Below, one piece after another: positions 33,341-42,449 of a stretch of 64,000 nucleotides of DNA; the stretch's first letter is position 1; each line of letters starts with the position of its first letter. Source of the stretch: Burkholderiaceae bacterium (GTDB lineage Bacteria > Pseudomonadota > Gammaproteobacteria > Burkholderiales > Burkholderiaceae_E); the NCBI GenBank assembly GCA_027493945.1, contig JAOSJU010000001.1, positions 2,232,001-2,296,000 on the forward strand, in the 5' to 3' direction. The translations under genes were made by a program, and so were the position numbers. A model generated the notes under the pieces. The model was not told where the DNA came from, did no database searches, and saw only the letters and a program-made list of their open reading frames with translations.

Positions 33341-34345
33341 TCACTGCGGCTCGATGCCGGCGTCGCGGATCAGCTTCTTCACGCGCTGCATCTCGGCGAG
33401 CATCGACTTGCGGAAGGCCGCCGGAGACTCGCTGGGCGAAACGAACATCGCACGCTGCGCGAACGCCTCCTTGACGTCGGGCTGCGCCAGCACCTTGACG
33501 ATCTCCGCGTGCAGGCGCTCGAGGATCGGCTGCGGCGTACGACCGGGAGCGGCGAAGCCGACGCGGGTCGCGAAGCGATAGGCCGGCACGCCCGCTTCCG
33601 CGGTGGTCGGGACGTCGGGCAGCATCGCCAGTCGCGATGCGCCGGTGACCGCAAGCGCGCGCAGGCGCCCGGCCTGGATGTGCGGAAGCGGCGTCTGCGG
33701 CAGGTCGAACATCGCCTGGATCTGCCCGCCGACGAGGTCGACCACCGCTTGCGAGGCACCCTTGTACGGCACGTGCGTGAGCTTCGTCCCGGTGGTTGAG
33801 GCGAACACCTCGCCGCCCAGGTGCAGCGTGTTGCCGATGCCGGCCGAGCCGTAGCGCACTTCGCCCGGGTGCGCCTTCGCGTATGCGACGAGCTCCTGCA
33901 GCGTCTTCGCGGGAACCGCGGGATTCACCACGACCACCAGCGGCGACTCGATCGCGTTGGTGACCGGCGCGAGATCCTCGACCGGATCGAACGGCAGCTG
34001 CTTGTTCAGCGCCGCTACCGACGAGTGCGTGAGCTCGCCGATGAGCATCAGCACATGGCCATCGGGCGCGGACTTCGCGACGTGGTCGGCGGCGATCACG
34101 GTGTTGCCGCCGGGACGGTTCTCGACGATCACCGACGCTTTCATGTTCTCGGCGAGCTTCGTCGCGACCGTGCGCGCGACGAAGTCCGACGAACCGCCGG
34201 CAGTGTACGGAACGACGATACGGATCGGACGATCGCCGGGGAAGTCCTGGGCATGGGCCGCAGGAAGGAGCGCAAGCGGCACGCCGATTGCGACCAGCGC
34301 GCGGAGCAGGCCGGTGACCAGGGACCGGCGGAACGAACGGAGCAT
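33341..34345 (-). CDS. Bug-type (TctC) tricarboxylate-binding receptor
   Basis: A 334-residue periplasmic receptor. A signal peptide (LLRALVAIGVPLALLPAAHA, cleaved before QDFPGD) is followed by IRIVVPYTAGGSSDFVART, ENRPGGNTVIAADHVAKSAP, THVPYKGASQAVVDLVGGQI and DVPTTAEAGVPAY, all hallmarks of Bug proteins, a large family in Burkholderiales. It binds carboxylic or amide ligands. No membrane TctAB genes are adjacent, as is common for orphan Bug proteins. The following URO-D-fold gene suggests a shared substrate. Confidence 0.92.
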   Translation of the reverse strand: MLRSFRRSLVTGLLRALVAIGVPLALLPAAHAQDFPGDRPIRIVVPYTAGGSSDFVARTVATKLAENMKASVIVENRPGGNTVIAADHVAKSAPDGHVLMLIGELTHSSVAALNKQLPFDPVEDLAPVTNAIESPLVVVVNPAVPAKTLQELVAYAKAHPGEVRYGSAGIGNTLHLGGEVFASTTGTKLTHVPYKGASQAVVDLVGGQIQAMFDLPQTPLPHIQAGRLRALAVTGASRLAMLPDVPTTAEAGVPAYRFATRVGFAAPGRTPQPILERLHAEIVKVLAQPDVKEAFAQRAMFVSPSESPAAFRKSMLAEMQRVKKLIRDAGIEPQ

Positions 34346-34494
34346 AATCGACCTCCCGAGGGAAACGTTCTGGAGCAGCGCGCCATTCTGGCCGATTCCC
34401 GCGTCGCGCGCAGCGATGCGGGCAATTTCGATATGATTATTCGCGCGCCGACACATCGACTGGGCCCGGCGAGCCCGGCACACCGGATACCGGC

Positions 34495-35139
34495 ATGCGC
34501 GTCCTCCAGCATCTCTTCGACAGCAACAAGGCCTGGTCCGAGCGGGTCCGCCGCGACGACCCCCGGTTCTTCGAGCGCCTGTCGCAACAGCAGTCGCCGC
34601 GCTACCTCTGGATCGGCTGTGCCGACAGTCGCGTGCCGGCCAACGAGATCATCGGGCTGCCGCCGGGCGAAGTGTTCGTGCATCGCAACGTCGCCAACGT
34701 GGTGGTGCACACCGACCTGAACTGCCTGTCGGTGATGCAGTTCGCGATCGACATGCTGAAGGTCGAGCACCTGATGGTCGTGGGCCACTACGGCTGCGGG
34801 GGCGTTCGCGTGGCGCTGCGCGGCGAGCGCATCGGGCTGGCCGACCACTGGATCGGCCACGTGAAGGACGTCTACGAGCGGCACGAGGCGCGCATCCGGC
34901 CGCTGTACCACGAGTCGCACCAGATCGACCGGCTGTGCGAGTTGAACGTGATCGAGCAGGTGCACAACGTCTGTCAGTCGACGATCGTGCGCGATGCCCG
35001 GGACCGCGGGCAGCCGCTGTCGGTGCACGGCTGGATCTACGGCCTGAACAACGGCCTGCTGCGCGACCTCGGCGTCACCGCGCAGAACCGCAAGGAAGCC
35101 GCCGAGCGCTACGAGGCGGCGATCCGGGCGCTCACATGA
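34495..35139 (+). CDS. can: beta-class carbonic anhydrase
   Basis: A 214-residue cytosolic zinc enzyme for CO2 hydration. The zinc ligands are in YLWIGCADSRVPANEIIGL (Cys, with the Asp-Arg dyad) and LMVVGHYGCGGVRVAL (His and Cys). HRNVANVVVHTDLNCLSVMQ and QVHNVCQSTIVRDA are further family segments. The length and the HGWIYGLNNGLLRDLGV ending match proteobacterial Can. It is transcribed rightward, divergent from the Bug receptor gene. Confidence 0.95.
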   Translation: MRVLQHLFDSNKAWSERVRRDDPRFFERLSQQQSPRYLWIGCADSRVPANEIIGLPPGEVFVHRNVANVVVHTDLNCLSVMQFAIDMLKVEHLMVVGHYGCGGVRVALRGERIGLADHWIGHVKDVYERHEARIRPLYHESHQIDRLCELNVIEQVHNVCQSTIVRDARDRGQPLSVHGWIYGLNNGLLRDLGVTAQNRKEAAERYEAAIRALT

Positions 35140-35203
35140 GCCGCCGCCGCGATCGCGTCCGCGCGACCGCGTCGATTCCGACCCAGTCTGCCGGATCGCC
35201 GCG

Positions 35204-36508
35204 ATGAAGGTCGCCGTGCTCGGCGCCGGCGTGGTCGGCGTCGCCAGCGCCTGGTTCCTGAACCGGCTCGGCTTCGAGGTGAGCGTCGTCGACCGGCAGA
35301 ACGAGCCGGCCGCCGAAACCAGCTTCGCCAACGGCGGCCAGATCTCGGTGAGCCACGCCGAGCCCTGGGCCAACCCGGCCGCGCCGATGAAGATCCTGCG
35401 CTGGCTCGGCCGACGCGACGCGCCGCTGCTGTTTCGCCTGCAGCCCGATCCCGCGCAATGGCGCTGGGGACTGGCGTTCCTGCGCGAATGCACGCGCGAG
35501 CGCGCGCGGCACAACATCGTGCAACTCGTGCGGCTCGGGCTGTACAGCCGCGAGACGCTGCAGGCACTGCGCCGCGAGACCGGCATCGCGTACGACGAGC
35601 GCACCCGCGGCATCCTGCACTTCTACACCAGCGCGGCCGAGTTCGAGGCCGCGCAGGCGCCTGCCCGGCTGATGAGCGAACTGGGCTGCTCGCGGCGCAT
35701 CGTCTCGGCCGACGAGGCGGTGGCGATCGAGCCGGCACTGCGCCAGGCGCGGCCGATGCTCGTGGGCGGCACCTATACCGAGGCCGACGAATCGGGCGAC
35801 GCCTGCCGGTTCACGCGCGAGCTCGCGGCGATGTGCCGCGCGCGCGGCGTGCGCTTCCTGATGGGGCACCAGGCGACCGCGCTGCGCGCGGCCGGCGGAC
35901 GCATCGAGCACGTCGAGGCGATCGACGCCGAGGGGCGCTACGTGCGGATCGAGGCTGATCGCTACGTGCTTGCGCTGGGCAGCCACAGCGCGCGGCTCGC
36001 GGCGCCGCTCGGGCTGCGGCTTGACATCTATCCGGCCAGGGGCTACTCGCTCACGATGCCGGTGCGCGACGCCGCGCTCGCGCACGAGGTCTCGCTGACC
36101 GACGACGAATACAAGCTCGTGTTCTCGCGGCTCGGCGAGCGGCTGCGCATCGCCGGCACGGCCGAGCTCGGCGGCTACGGGCGCGCGCTCGATCGCACGC
36201 GCTGCGCGGCGATCCTGCGTCGCGTCGAGCAGTTGTTCCCGGGCGCAGGAGACGCATCGCGGGTGGAGTACTGGAGCGGGCTGCGGCCCGCGACACCCTC
36301 GAACCTGCCCTACGTCGGCGCGACCCGCTTCGGAAACCTGTTCCTGAACACCGGCCACGGAACGCTCGGATGGACGCAGGCCTGCGGCAGCGGCCGGGCG
36401 CTGGCCGACCTGATCGCCGAACGGCGTCCGGAAGTCGACTTCGCGTTCTGCGGCGCGCCCGTCGCGCAGTCGCCGGCGATGGCCGGCCGTGAGAACATGT
36501 CCGCATGA
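35204..36508 (+). CDS. dadA: D-amino acid dehydrogenase (DadA family)
   Basis: A 434-residue FAD enzyme. The N-terminal dinucleotide fold is MKVAVLGAGVVGVASAWFLN, then VVDRQNEPAAETSFANGGQI, the DadA-type motif. The middle WRWGLAFLRECTRERARHN and the C-terminal NTGHGTLGWTQACGSGRALA also match. It oxidises D-amino acids, feeding electrons to the respiratory chain. Divergence from the E. coli protein is moderate, so the substrate may be another amine or D-amino acid. It ends overlapping the metallo-hydrolase start by 4 bp. Confidence 0.88.
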   Translation: MKVAVLGAGVVGVASAWFLNRLGFEVSVVDRQNEPAAETSFANGGQISVSHAEPWANPAAPMKILRWLGRRDAPLLFRLQPDPAQWRWGLAFLRECTRERARHNIVQLVRLGLYSRETLQALRRETGIAYDERTRGILHFYTSAAEFEAAQAPARLMSELGCSRRIVSADEAVAIEPALRQARPMLVGGTYTEADESGDACRFTRELAAMCRARGVRFLMGHQATALRAAGGRIEHVEAIDAEGRYVRIEADRYVLALGSHSARLAAPLGLRLDIYPARGYSLTMPVRDAALAHEVSLTDDEYKLVFSRLGERLRIAGTAELGGYGRALDRTRCAAILRRVEQLFPGAGDASRVEYWSGLRPATPSNLPYVGATRFGNLFLNTGHGTLGWTQACGSGRALADLIAERRPEVDFAFCGAPVAQSPAMAGRENMSA

Positions 36509-37612
36509 AAGCGCCCCACCCTGCGCGCGGCCGCGAGCCGGGCTCCCGCGACGGCGCGGCTTCGCCCGCGGCGACGCGCCCACCGGCGTCGGCGTACCCG
36601 TTCGAAGGCGTTCCCGACACCGGCACCGTGCGCGAGATCCGTCCGGGCGTGCTGTGGATGCGCATGCCGCTGCCGTTCGCGCTGAACCACATCAACCTGT
36701 ATGCGCTGCAGGACGGCGACGGCTGGACGATCGTCGACACCGGCGTGCGCACCGAGGCGACGCTGGCGGCCTGGCAGCAGCTGCTCGGCGGCGCGCTCGG
36801 CGCTCGCCCCATCCGGCGCGTGCTGGTCACCCACATGCACCCCGACCACGTCGGCATGGCCGGCTGGCTCACGCGCAAGTTCGATTGCCGGCTCTGGATG
36901 ACCCGCCTCGAGTACCTCACCTGCCGCGTGCTGGTGGCCGACACCGGCCACGAGGCGCCCGAAGACGGCGTCGAGTTCTATCGCCGCGCCGGCTGGGACG
37001 ACGCCGCGCTTCGAGCAATACCGCGCGCGCTTCGGCGCTTTCGGCAAGGGCGTCTACCGGCTGCCCGACAGCTATCGCCGGATCGTCGACGGCGAGACGA
37101 TCCGCATCGGCGGCCACGACTGGACCGTCGTCGTCGGCCACGGCCATTCGCCGGAGCACGCCTGCCTGCACTGCCCGGCGCTGAAGCTGCTGGTCTCGGG
37201 CGACCAGGTTCTGCCGCGCATCTCGTCGAACGTCTCGGTGTTCCCCACCGAGCCCGATGGCGATCCGCTCGGCGACTGGATCGATTCGCTCGCAAAGCTC
37301 GAACAACTGCTGCCCGACGACGTGCTGGTGCTGCCGTCGCACAACGAGCCGTTCGTGGGCCTGCACTCGCGGTTGCAGTCGCTCGCCAACGGGCATCAGC
37401 GCGGGCTCGACCGGCTGCGCAAGTCGCTCGCGCAGCCGAAGCGCGTGGTCGACCTGTTCGGCGCGCTGTTCGCGCGCGACGTGCGCACCGACCCGCACCT
37501 GCTCGGCATGGCCACCGGCGAATGCATCGCGCACCTGAACTACCTGCGGGCACGCCGCGAGGCGGTGGTCGAAACCGATGCGAATCGCATCGACTGGTAC
37601 CGCAAGGCCTGA
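36505..37612 (+). pseudogene. metallo-beta-lactamase-fold hydrolase, frameshifted
   Basis: The N-terminal half has WTIVDTGVRTEATLAAWQQL and the metal motif VLVTHMHPDHVGMAGWL (H-x-H-x-D-H). Near 37010 one extra base shifts the frame. The next frame gives FEQYRARFGAFGKGVYRLPD, then HDWTVVVGHGHSPEHACLHC and LLVSGDQVLPRI, the later metal ligands. The gene ends at 37612 after CIAHLNYLRARREAV. The restored length is about 369 residues. The first about 35 residues (Ala/Arg-rich) may not be translated. It is coupled to dadA by ATGA and lies 2 bp from the flavoprotein gene. Confidence 0.82.
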
Positions 37613-37614
37613 CG

Positions 37615-38283
37615 ATGTACTACGAACCCGGCGTCAACCCCCACGGCCTGCCGCACGACCCGTTCAAGTCGTGCGTGATCCCGCGCCCGATCGGCTGGAT
37701 CTCCACCGTCGATACTCAGGGGCGGCACAACCTGGCGCCGTTCAGCCAGTTCCAGAACGTGACCTTCAATCCGCCGATCGTGATGTTCTCGGCGAACCAG
37801 GGCACGGGTGGCCAACGCAAGGACTCGGTGCGCAACGCCGAGGAGACCGGCGAGTTCGTCTGGAACATGGCGACCTACGCGCTGCGCGAGGCGGTGAACA
37901 TCACCGCGGAGGAGTTGCCGCACGGCGTGGACGAGTTCGAGCGCGCGGGGCTCGCGAAACTGCCGTCGCGCAAGGTGAAGCCGGCGCGCGTGGCCGGCTC
38001 GCCGATCCACTTCGAGTGCGTGTACCTGAACACGCTGCGCTTTCCCGGCGTGCCGCCGATGGGCACGGCCGACGTCGTGTTCGGCCGCGTGGTGGCGGTG
38101 CACATCGACGACGCGGTGATCGATGCCCACGGGCTGGTCGACGTGCTGAAGATCCAGCCGCTCGCGCGGATGGGGTACTACGACTACACGTTCGTGGACA
38201 ACAGGTTCTCGATGGTGATTCCGGGGAACAGCCGCAAGCTGCTGGCGGGCCTGGAAGGCTCGCCGGACAATGCCGGTGACTGA
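37615..38283 (+). CDS. flavin reductase-like FMN-binding protein
   Basis: A 222-residue protein with the split-barrel flavin reductase domain: PFKSCVIPRPIGWISTVDTQ, NLAPFSQFQNVTFNPPIVMF, KDSVRNAEETGEFVWNMATY and ALREAVNITAEELPHGVDEF. This subgroup (DIM6/NTAB-like) binds FMN and may act as reductase or oxidoreductase. The segment PPMGTADVVFGRVVAVHID is also typical. It starts 2 bp after the metallo-hydrolase stop and closes the dadA operon. Confidence 0.9.
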   Translation: MYYEPGVNPHGLPHDPFKSCVIPRPIGWISTVDTQGRHNLAPFSQFQNVTFNPPIVMFSANQGTGGQRKDSVRNAEETGEFVWNMATYALREAVNITAEELPHGVDEFERAGLAKLPSRKVKPARVAGSPIHFECVYLNTLRFPGVPPMGTADVVFGRVVAVHIDDAVIDAHGLVDVLKIQPLARMGYYDYTFVDNRFSMVIPGNSRKLLAGLEGSPDNAGD

Positions 38284-38284
38284 A

Positions 38285-38665
38285 TCAGCGGGATACGCGC
38301 CGGACGTACCGCACCCCGTCCAGCCCCTCGAAGTCGGCGTCCTGCGTCCATAGCGTGGCGCCGTGCGCTCGCGCGGTCGCGAGCATCACCGAGTCGGCGA
38401 GCGGCAACTTGTGCAGCAACCCGAGATTCGCCGCCTGCAGCGCGAGGTCGGCGTCGAGATCCACGACGCGCCCCTGTCGCATCTGGGCGATCACCTGGAG
38501 CGCCGCATTCTCGCCGCGCTGCTGAAGCACCCGCTTGAACACCTCGAGCAGGCTGATCGTCGGCACTACGAGGCGGTCGACATCGGAGACTGCCGCCGAG
38601 AAGAAAGCCGCGTTCGGCCCGTCGGCGAAGAATTCGAGCCAGCCGGACGAATCGACGACGTTCAA
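38285..38665 (-). CDS. vapC: VapC-type PIN-domain toxin
   Basis: A 126-residue PIN ribonuclease. The acidic residues are in MNVVDSSGWLEFFADGP, VPTISLLEVFKRVLQQ, LPLADSVMLATARAHGA and LWTQDADFEGLDGVRY. VapC toxins cleave tRNA or rRNA. It overlaps the AbrB-type antitoxin gene upstream by 4 bp, giving a vapBC module that reads against the flavin-reductase operon. Confidence 0.93.
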   Translation of the reverse strand: MNVVDSSGWLEFFADGPNAAFFSAAVSDVDRLVVPTISLLEVFKRVLQQRGENAALQVIAQMRQGRVVDLDADLALQAANLGLLHKLPLADSVMLATARAHGATLWTQDADFEGLDGVRYVRRVSR

Positions 38666-38868
38666 ACGCGGTCCTTGTCGCGCGGCACGCGAGTGTCGAT
38701 GCCGCGCAGGAAGCCGCGCATCGTCTTCATTTCGTGAACGGGCACCAATTCGGCGCGCCCCTCGTGCACGATCACTTCGAGCTTCTGGCCGGGCCGGATC
38801 GCGAGTGTTTCGCGAACGCTTTTCGGGATCACGACCTGGAATTTCTCCGAAACGGTTACTGTTGTCAT
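38662..38868 (-). CDS. vapB: AbrB/SpoVT-type VapB antitoxin
   Basis: A 68-residue protein whose first 45 residues form the swapped-hairpin AbrB fold: VTVSEKFQVVIPKSVRETLA, then IRPGQKLEVIVHEG. The C-terminus (MKTMRGFLRGIDTRVPRDKD) is the usual toxin-binding tail. It overlaps vapC by 4 bp and presumably represses its own promoter together with VapC. Confidence 0.93.
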   Translation of the reverse strand: MTTVTVSEKFQVVIPKSVRETLAIRPGQKLEVIVHEGRAELVPVHEMKTMRGFLRGIDTRVPRDKDRV

Positions 38869-39793
38869 ACGAATTCCTTATCGATCAGTGAATCGTATGA
38901 CAGCCAGTCCGCCTGGTCAACCGCGACCGAGGGCCTTCACATGCCCGCGCGCCGCCGGTGAGAGGACTTCGAAAACCTTGGACCCGCTGCGGCGGCGGAA
39001 TGAATTTCGCATGGCCGACTATGGAGCGGCGCATGCGCCGCGCCGCCATCGGCGCCTTCAAGCCGATGGCCGACTTCGACTCGGCGCTTGACCATGCCCA
39101 GGCCGGGCTCACTCTGAGTGTTCTCCGCCGTTACGGTGTCCACCTTCAAGACGATGGACACCCCGTCGGCGACCACCACTCAGAGATCCTCGCGCTTCAA
39201 CTCGCCGCCGTCGACAACGGTACGAACCGGACGGTTACGGCGAGTCCTATCGGCTCAAGGAAGCCAGGGAGCGCGCCGCCCGTCAGCAACGGCGACGCTC
39301 GGGCAAGAAGCGATGAGGCGACGAGCGCCTGCCTGCAGCCTCGGGTCGCTGAACCTGACTCCCGAGCAGGCACTGGCCGTGTTCGAGTTCCTCGATGCGC
39401 TGCGCGACGAGGATCTGGCAGCTCCACCGCAACGACATCCAGGCCGCGCTGCGCGAGCAGGCCCTCCGTCACGATCCACGGCAACTGCGGCTGGATCACA
39501 TCGACACCGAGTCGCAGTTCTGAAATCCGGCCTTGCTCAGATCAGCGCGCTACTCCGCGGCAGATATCCGCGCTTCCTCGCAGCCACTAACATGGAGAAA
39601 GAACCTCCCGTGAAAACAATCGCACCCGTTGGCTTGAGCGCTGACACGCAGTAATGGGGATCCGCGATGGCCTCGCAAAGCAGGTTCGGCTCATGCTCGC
39701 GAATTCATGATATCCGACTGAACCGGTGAGCTGATGAATCCGTCGAATTGTGGCCGACCCACCCAAGGGACCCTGGTTGGGCCAGCCGGATTC
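38869..39793. other. region without intact gene, probable mobile-element debris
   Basis: No convincing complete gene is seen. On the + strand a frame near 39232-39317 ends YRLKEARERAARQQRRSGKK and stop. Directly after it (about 39313-39523) a small protein with LTPEQALAVFEFLDALRDE continues, after a one-base shift near 39415, as IWQLHRNDIQAALREQ. Such short ORFs are common inside insertion sequences, but no IS family can be named and no inverted repeats were found. It separates the vapBC module from the catabolic cluster and may mark the edge of an inserted segment. Confidence 0.4.
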
Positions 39794-40536
39794 TCAAAGC
39801 CCCACAAACCGCGGCGTACGTTTCTCGCGACGCGCTGCGGCTCCCTCCCTGATATCAGCGCTTTCGCGAACTACGCTGAGTGCCCGCTGAGTACGTCCCA
39901 TTGTCTCGGATGGCCCCTGCCTGAGGATCGACTCCGTGACGAAACTCTTGATCGTTCGGAGCACAAGCGGCGCCATCGCTGTGAGTTCCCGGGCCATCTC
40001 TAGCGCCGCTTCCACTTGCTGACCCTTCGGAACAACCTGATTAGCGAAGCCGATCGAATATGCGCGCTCGGCATCGACGACCCGGCCGAGTAGCATGATT
40101 TCCATGGCAACCTTGTGGGGGAATCCGGCCAGCCAGCCCGGCGATCATTCCGCCAGTGAAACCGAGCCCTGCCTCGGGGTACGAGAACTTTGCGTTGTCA
40201 GCGGCAATCATCAGGTCGCACATCATTGCGATGACCAGTGCCCCCGACACACCAGCCGCCGACCGCACTGATAATTGGCTTATCCGTGACGATCCCTACG
40301 GTAGGCACACAACGCCAGAGTTCCGGGAGGTTCGTCACGTCGGCGCCAGCCGAAAAAGATTCGTCACCAGTGCCAGTGAGCACCGCTACCCGCTGTTGAT
40401 CGGAGCGATCGAACGCTGCAAAGACCTGTTGCAGTTCGATCGCTGTCTGTGCACAGATGGCATTACGACGGTCCGGACGATTGATTGCGATCAGCGTGAC
40501 GCCGTCATCGAAATTTCTAACCGTAATTTTTTCCAT
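39794..40536 (-). pseudogene. enoyl-CoA hydratase/isomerase (crotonase), two frameshifts
   Basis: Starts at 40536 with MEKITVRNFDDGVTLIAINR, followed by DRRNAICAQTAIELQQVFAA and the oxyanion-hole segment SFSAGADVTNLPEL. Near 40250 a one-base indel moves to the frame with GALVIAMMCDLMIAADNAKF and YPEAGLGFTGGMIAG. Near 40130 a second indel leads to MEIMLLGRVVDAERAYSIGF and LTAMAPLVLRTIKSFVTES. The restored length is about 247 residues, normal for the family. GAGGAG lies 12 bases before the ATG. It is the last gene of the leftward catabolic cluster. Confidence 0.8.
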
Positions 40537-40544
40537 GGCTGGTT

Positions 40545-41393
40545 TCGTCTCCTCGGAGGACGGAAATTGCGCAACCGGCATCAGGCTCGCCCGATACGTC
40601 GTTTCTCGAGTCGAGTGGATAGGCACCGCAAACTGTCGGTTGCGATACGTGAGAAGGCGGTCCTTGAGACCGGGGGCCGCCGAGCGCACAAGCGCAGCCG
40701 AGTCTTTGTCGGCGCCCTCGTAGCCGGCAGCGCTACGTAGCACTACCAGAGTGTGTCGCTCGACCGCTGGCGAGGCCAAGGCGTCCAGTATGGCGGTTGC
40801 CTCTGCTGCAGTCGTGAACTGATCGTTGGGAACGTCGCCTTCGAGGACCGCGCTAGTCAGACCCGCAGCGAGCGCGGCACAGGCATCGATCGTCGCCGCT
40901 TCGGACACCCAGCGTAGAGCGATTGTCGGGCCGACACACATTGCCAGCCTACGTGTACCCAACACGATACCGAAGGCTACACCGGAAACCGAAACTGCGC
41001 ACCAAGTGCAAGCAATCGGCAGTCACAGGCGGCGAAAAGATCGGCGCCGGCGCCAATCGCGCGCTCTTGCGCAATTGCGACGGTGCGCAAAGGCGCGCGC
41101 CATAGCGAATCGAGCACCACCTCAATGCGAACAAAGCGATGCAGCAAGACGGCGTCGGTCTGCCCCTCGAGGTCGAAAAGGTCGAAGCCCGTACAGAAGT
41201 CTCGTCCCCCCCTGTGCCTGCAGGACGAGCGTGTAAACCGTAGCGTTTTCGCACGCACGCTGGATCACATCGAAGAGTTCGTCGACGAAGTCCGCCGAAA
41301 GCGCGTTGCCGCGACCGGGTCGGTCGAGCACAATCTGGGCGAATCCGTCGGAAACGTCCCGTTTTTAGGATTACTTTTGACAGTTGCGACCAT
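40545..41393 (-). pseudogene. enoyl-CoA hydratase-like protein, several frameshifts
   Basis: Three frames together give a crotonase. These are VLDRPGRGNALSADFVDELF (about 41335), then GRDFCTGFDLFDLEGQTD with VAIAQERAIGAGADLFAACD, then RLAMCVGPTIALRWVSEAAT running to 40545. The conserved GxGADLFAACD stretch marks the active-site loop. Indels fall near 41350, 41205 and 40975. The last frame is continuous with the following crotonase start, so its true stop is uncertain. The protein is more divergent than its neighbour and its substrate is unknown. Confidence 0.65.
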
Positions 41394-41419
41394 ACGAAGG
41401 TCCTGTCGCCCGAGCACCC

Positions 41420-41521
41420 CTACGCTATCGCCGCTCCGGGCAGCAGTCCCGACCCGGCCAAGCCCACATAGACCCCTGCGCCGCCCAGCAGTCTGAGCTT
41501 GCCGCGATGGCTGATCTTCAT
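41420..41521 (-). CDS. 33-residue ORF with strong ribosome-binding site
   Basis: An ATG at 41521 is preceded by AAGGAGG seven bases upstream, the best Shine-Dalgarno sequence in this cluster. The 33-residue product begins MKISHRGKLRLLGG and then has a hydrophobic stretch (GAGVYVGLAGSGLLPGAAIA). It lies between the CoA-transferase B gene and the crotonase gene. It could be a small membrane peptide, a translational leader, or the start of a longer gene cut by another indel. I do not recognise it. Confidence 0.4.
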   Translation of the reverse strand: MKISHRGKLRLLGGAGVYVGLAGSGLLPGAAIA

Positions 41522-41690
41522 GTCATCCTCCTTCATTCTGAAGTCCCACTAATAAGAGGCTCACGGCCAAGCGGACGTTCACGTCGGCGTCGCCGGACCC
41601 CATGGATTCGTCTATACTGGTTGCGTTAGTAATGGTTCATATTTCCTGACGCAACACGGATATCGATCGAGCGCTCCGAGCAGGGTTCAA

Positions 41691-42449
41691 CTATCCGAAC
41701 TCCGTGGCACGGATGTTGTCGGGATCCATCGATGCGATCAGGCGAAGCACGTTCGGGCCCGGCATAGGGGTCTCGCAGACGTCGGCTGCCACCTCGAGTT
41801 CGAAGCCGGTGTTCTTTCGGATCTCGTCGATACTGTGACCGGGGTGATATGACTGGATCTGCATGACGCGTTCGGCGTTGCGGAAATTCATCACTCCGAG
41901 ATCCGAGACGATGGTCATCTCGTTCTTCATCTGATCGGGAGACCTATGGTCATAGCCCCGGCCTGTCACGAAGTCGACCTCGCCAACGAAGGTGCGCGTC
42001 GTGTGGCGTGTCGTCCAGATGATCACCTTCGGCGTGATCGGCATGAGGAAGGCCGACGCGGCGCCGCCAGGGAGTTGCACCTTCGGATTCTCGACGCTGC
42101 CTATGACGCTCAGGTTCGTGTTCCCGCGACGATCGATCTGGGCTGCGCCGAGAAACATGACGTGGAGTTCTCCGCGCTGTGCGAGGTCGAACACTTCATG
42201 CAGCCCGAAGTAGCCTACGGCACCCCGGTTCTGCCTCGGGTCGAATGACGAAGCGTAGATGCGCTCGACCTGCGGATCGACGCCTTCGGCGCCCGACAGG
42301 AACGCCATCTCGGGCGCATGAGTCTTGCGTGCCGGGCTCATCGCCAGGATGGGGAGTGGCGACGAAACGCCATGCAGTACGTTGTCGTGATTGCCGATCT
42401 CGCGCGCCATCGCGTAGATCATCAGGTCAGCTCTGGCAGTGCGACTCAT
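41691..42449 (-). CDS. CoA-transferase family I, beta subunit
   Basis: A 252-residue subunit. ADLMIYAMAREIGNHDNVLH, LGAAQIDRRGNTNLSVIGSV and MTIVSDLGVMNFRNAERVMQ match the beta subunits of glutaconate/IpdAB-like CoA-transferases. The catalytic Glu of the classical SCOT SENG motif is not evident, so the IpdB group, which acts as a ring-opening hydrolase on steroid or other CoA esters, is a serious alternative. It overlaps the alpha-subunit gene by 4 bp. Confidence 0.85.
   Translation of the reverse strand: MSRTARADLMIYAMAREIGNHDNVLHGVSSPLPILAMSPARKTHAPEMAFLSGAEGVDPQVERIYASSFDPRQNRGAVGYFGLHEVFDLAQRGELHVMFLGAAQIDRRGNTNLSVIGSVENPKVQLPGGAASAFLMPITPKVIIWTTRHTTRTFVGEVDFVTGRGYDHRSPDQMKNEMTIVSDLGVMNFRNAERVMQIQSYHPGHSIDEIRKNTGFELEVAADVCETPMPGPNVLRLIASMDPDNIRATEFG

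Noticed and set aside
36505-38283. 592-codon open frame covering metallo-hydrolase and flavin reductase
   Set aside because: The middle part is out of frame with the hydrolase. The frame joins two genes only because an indel near 37010 removes the hydrolase stop.
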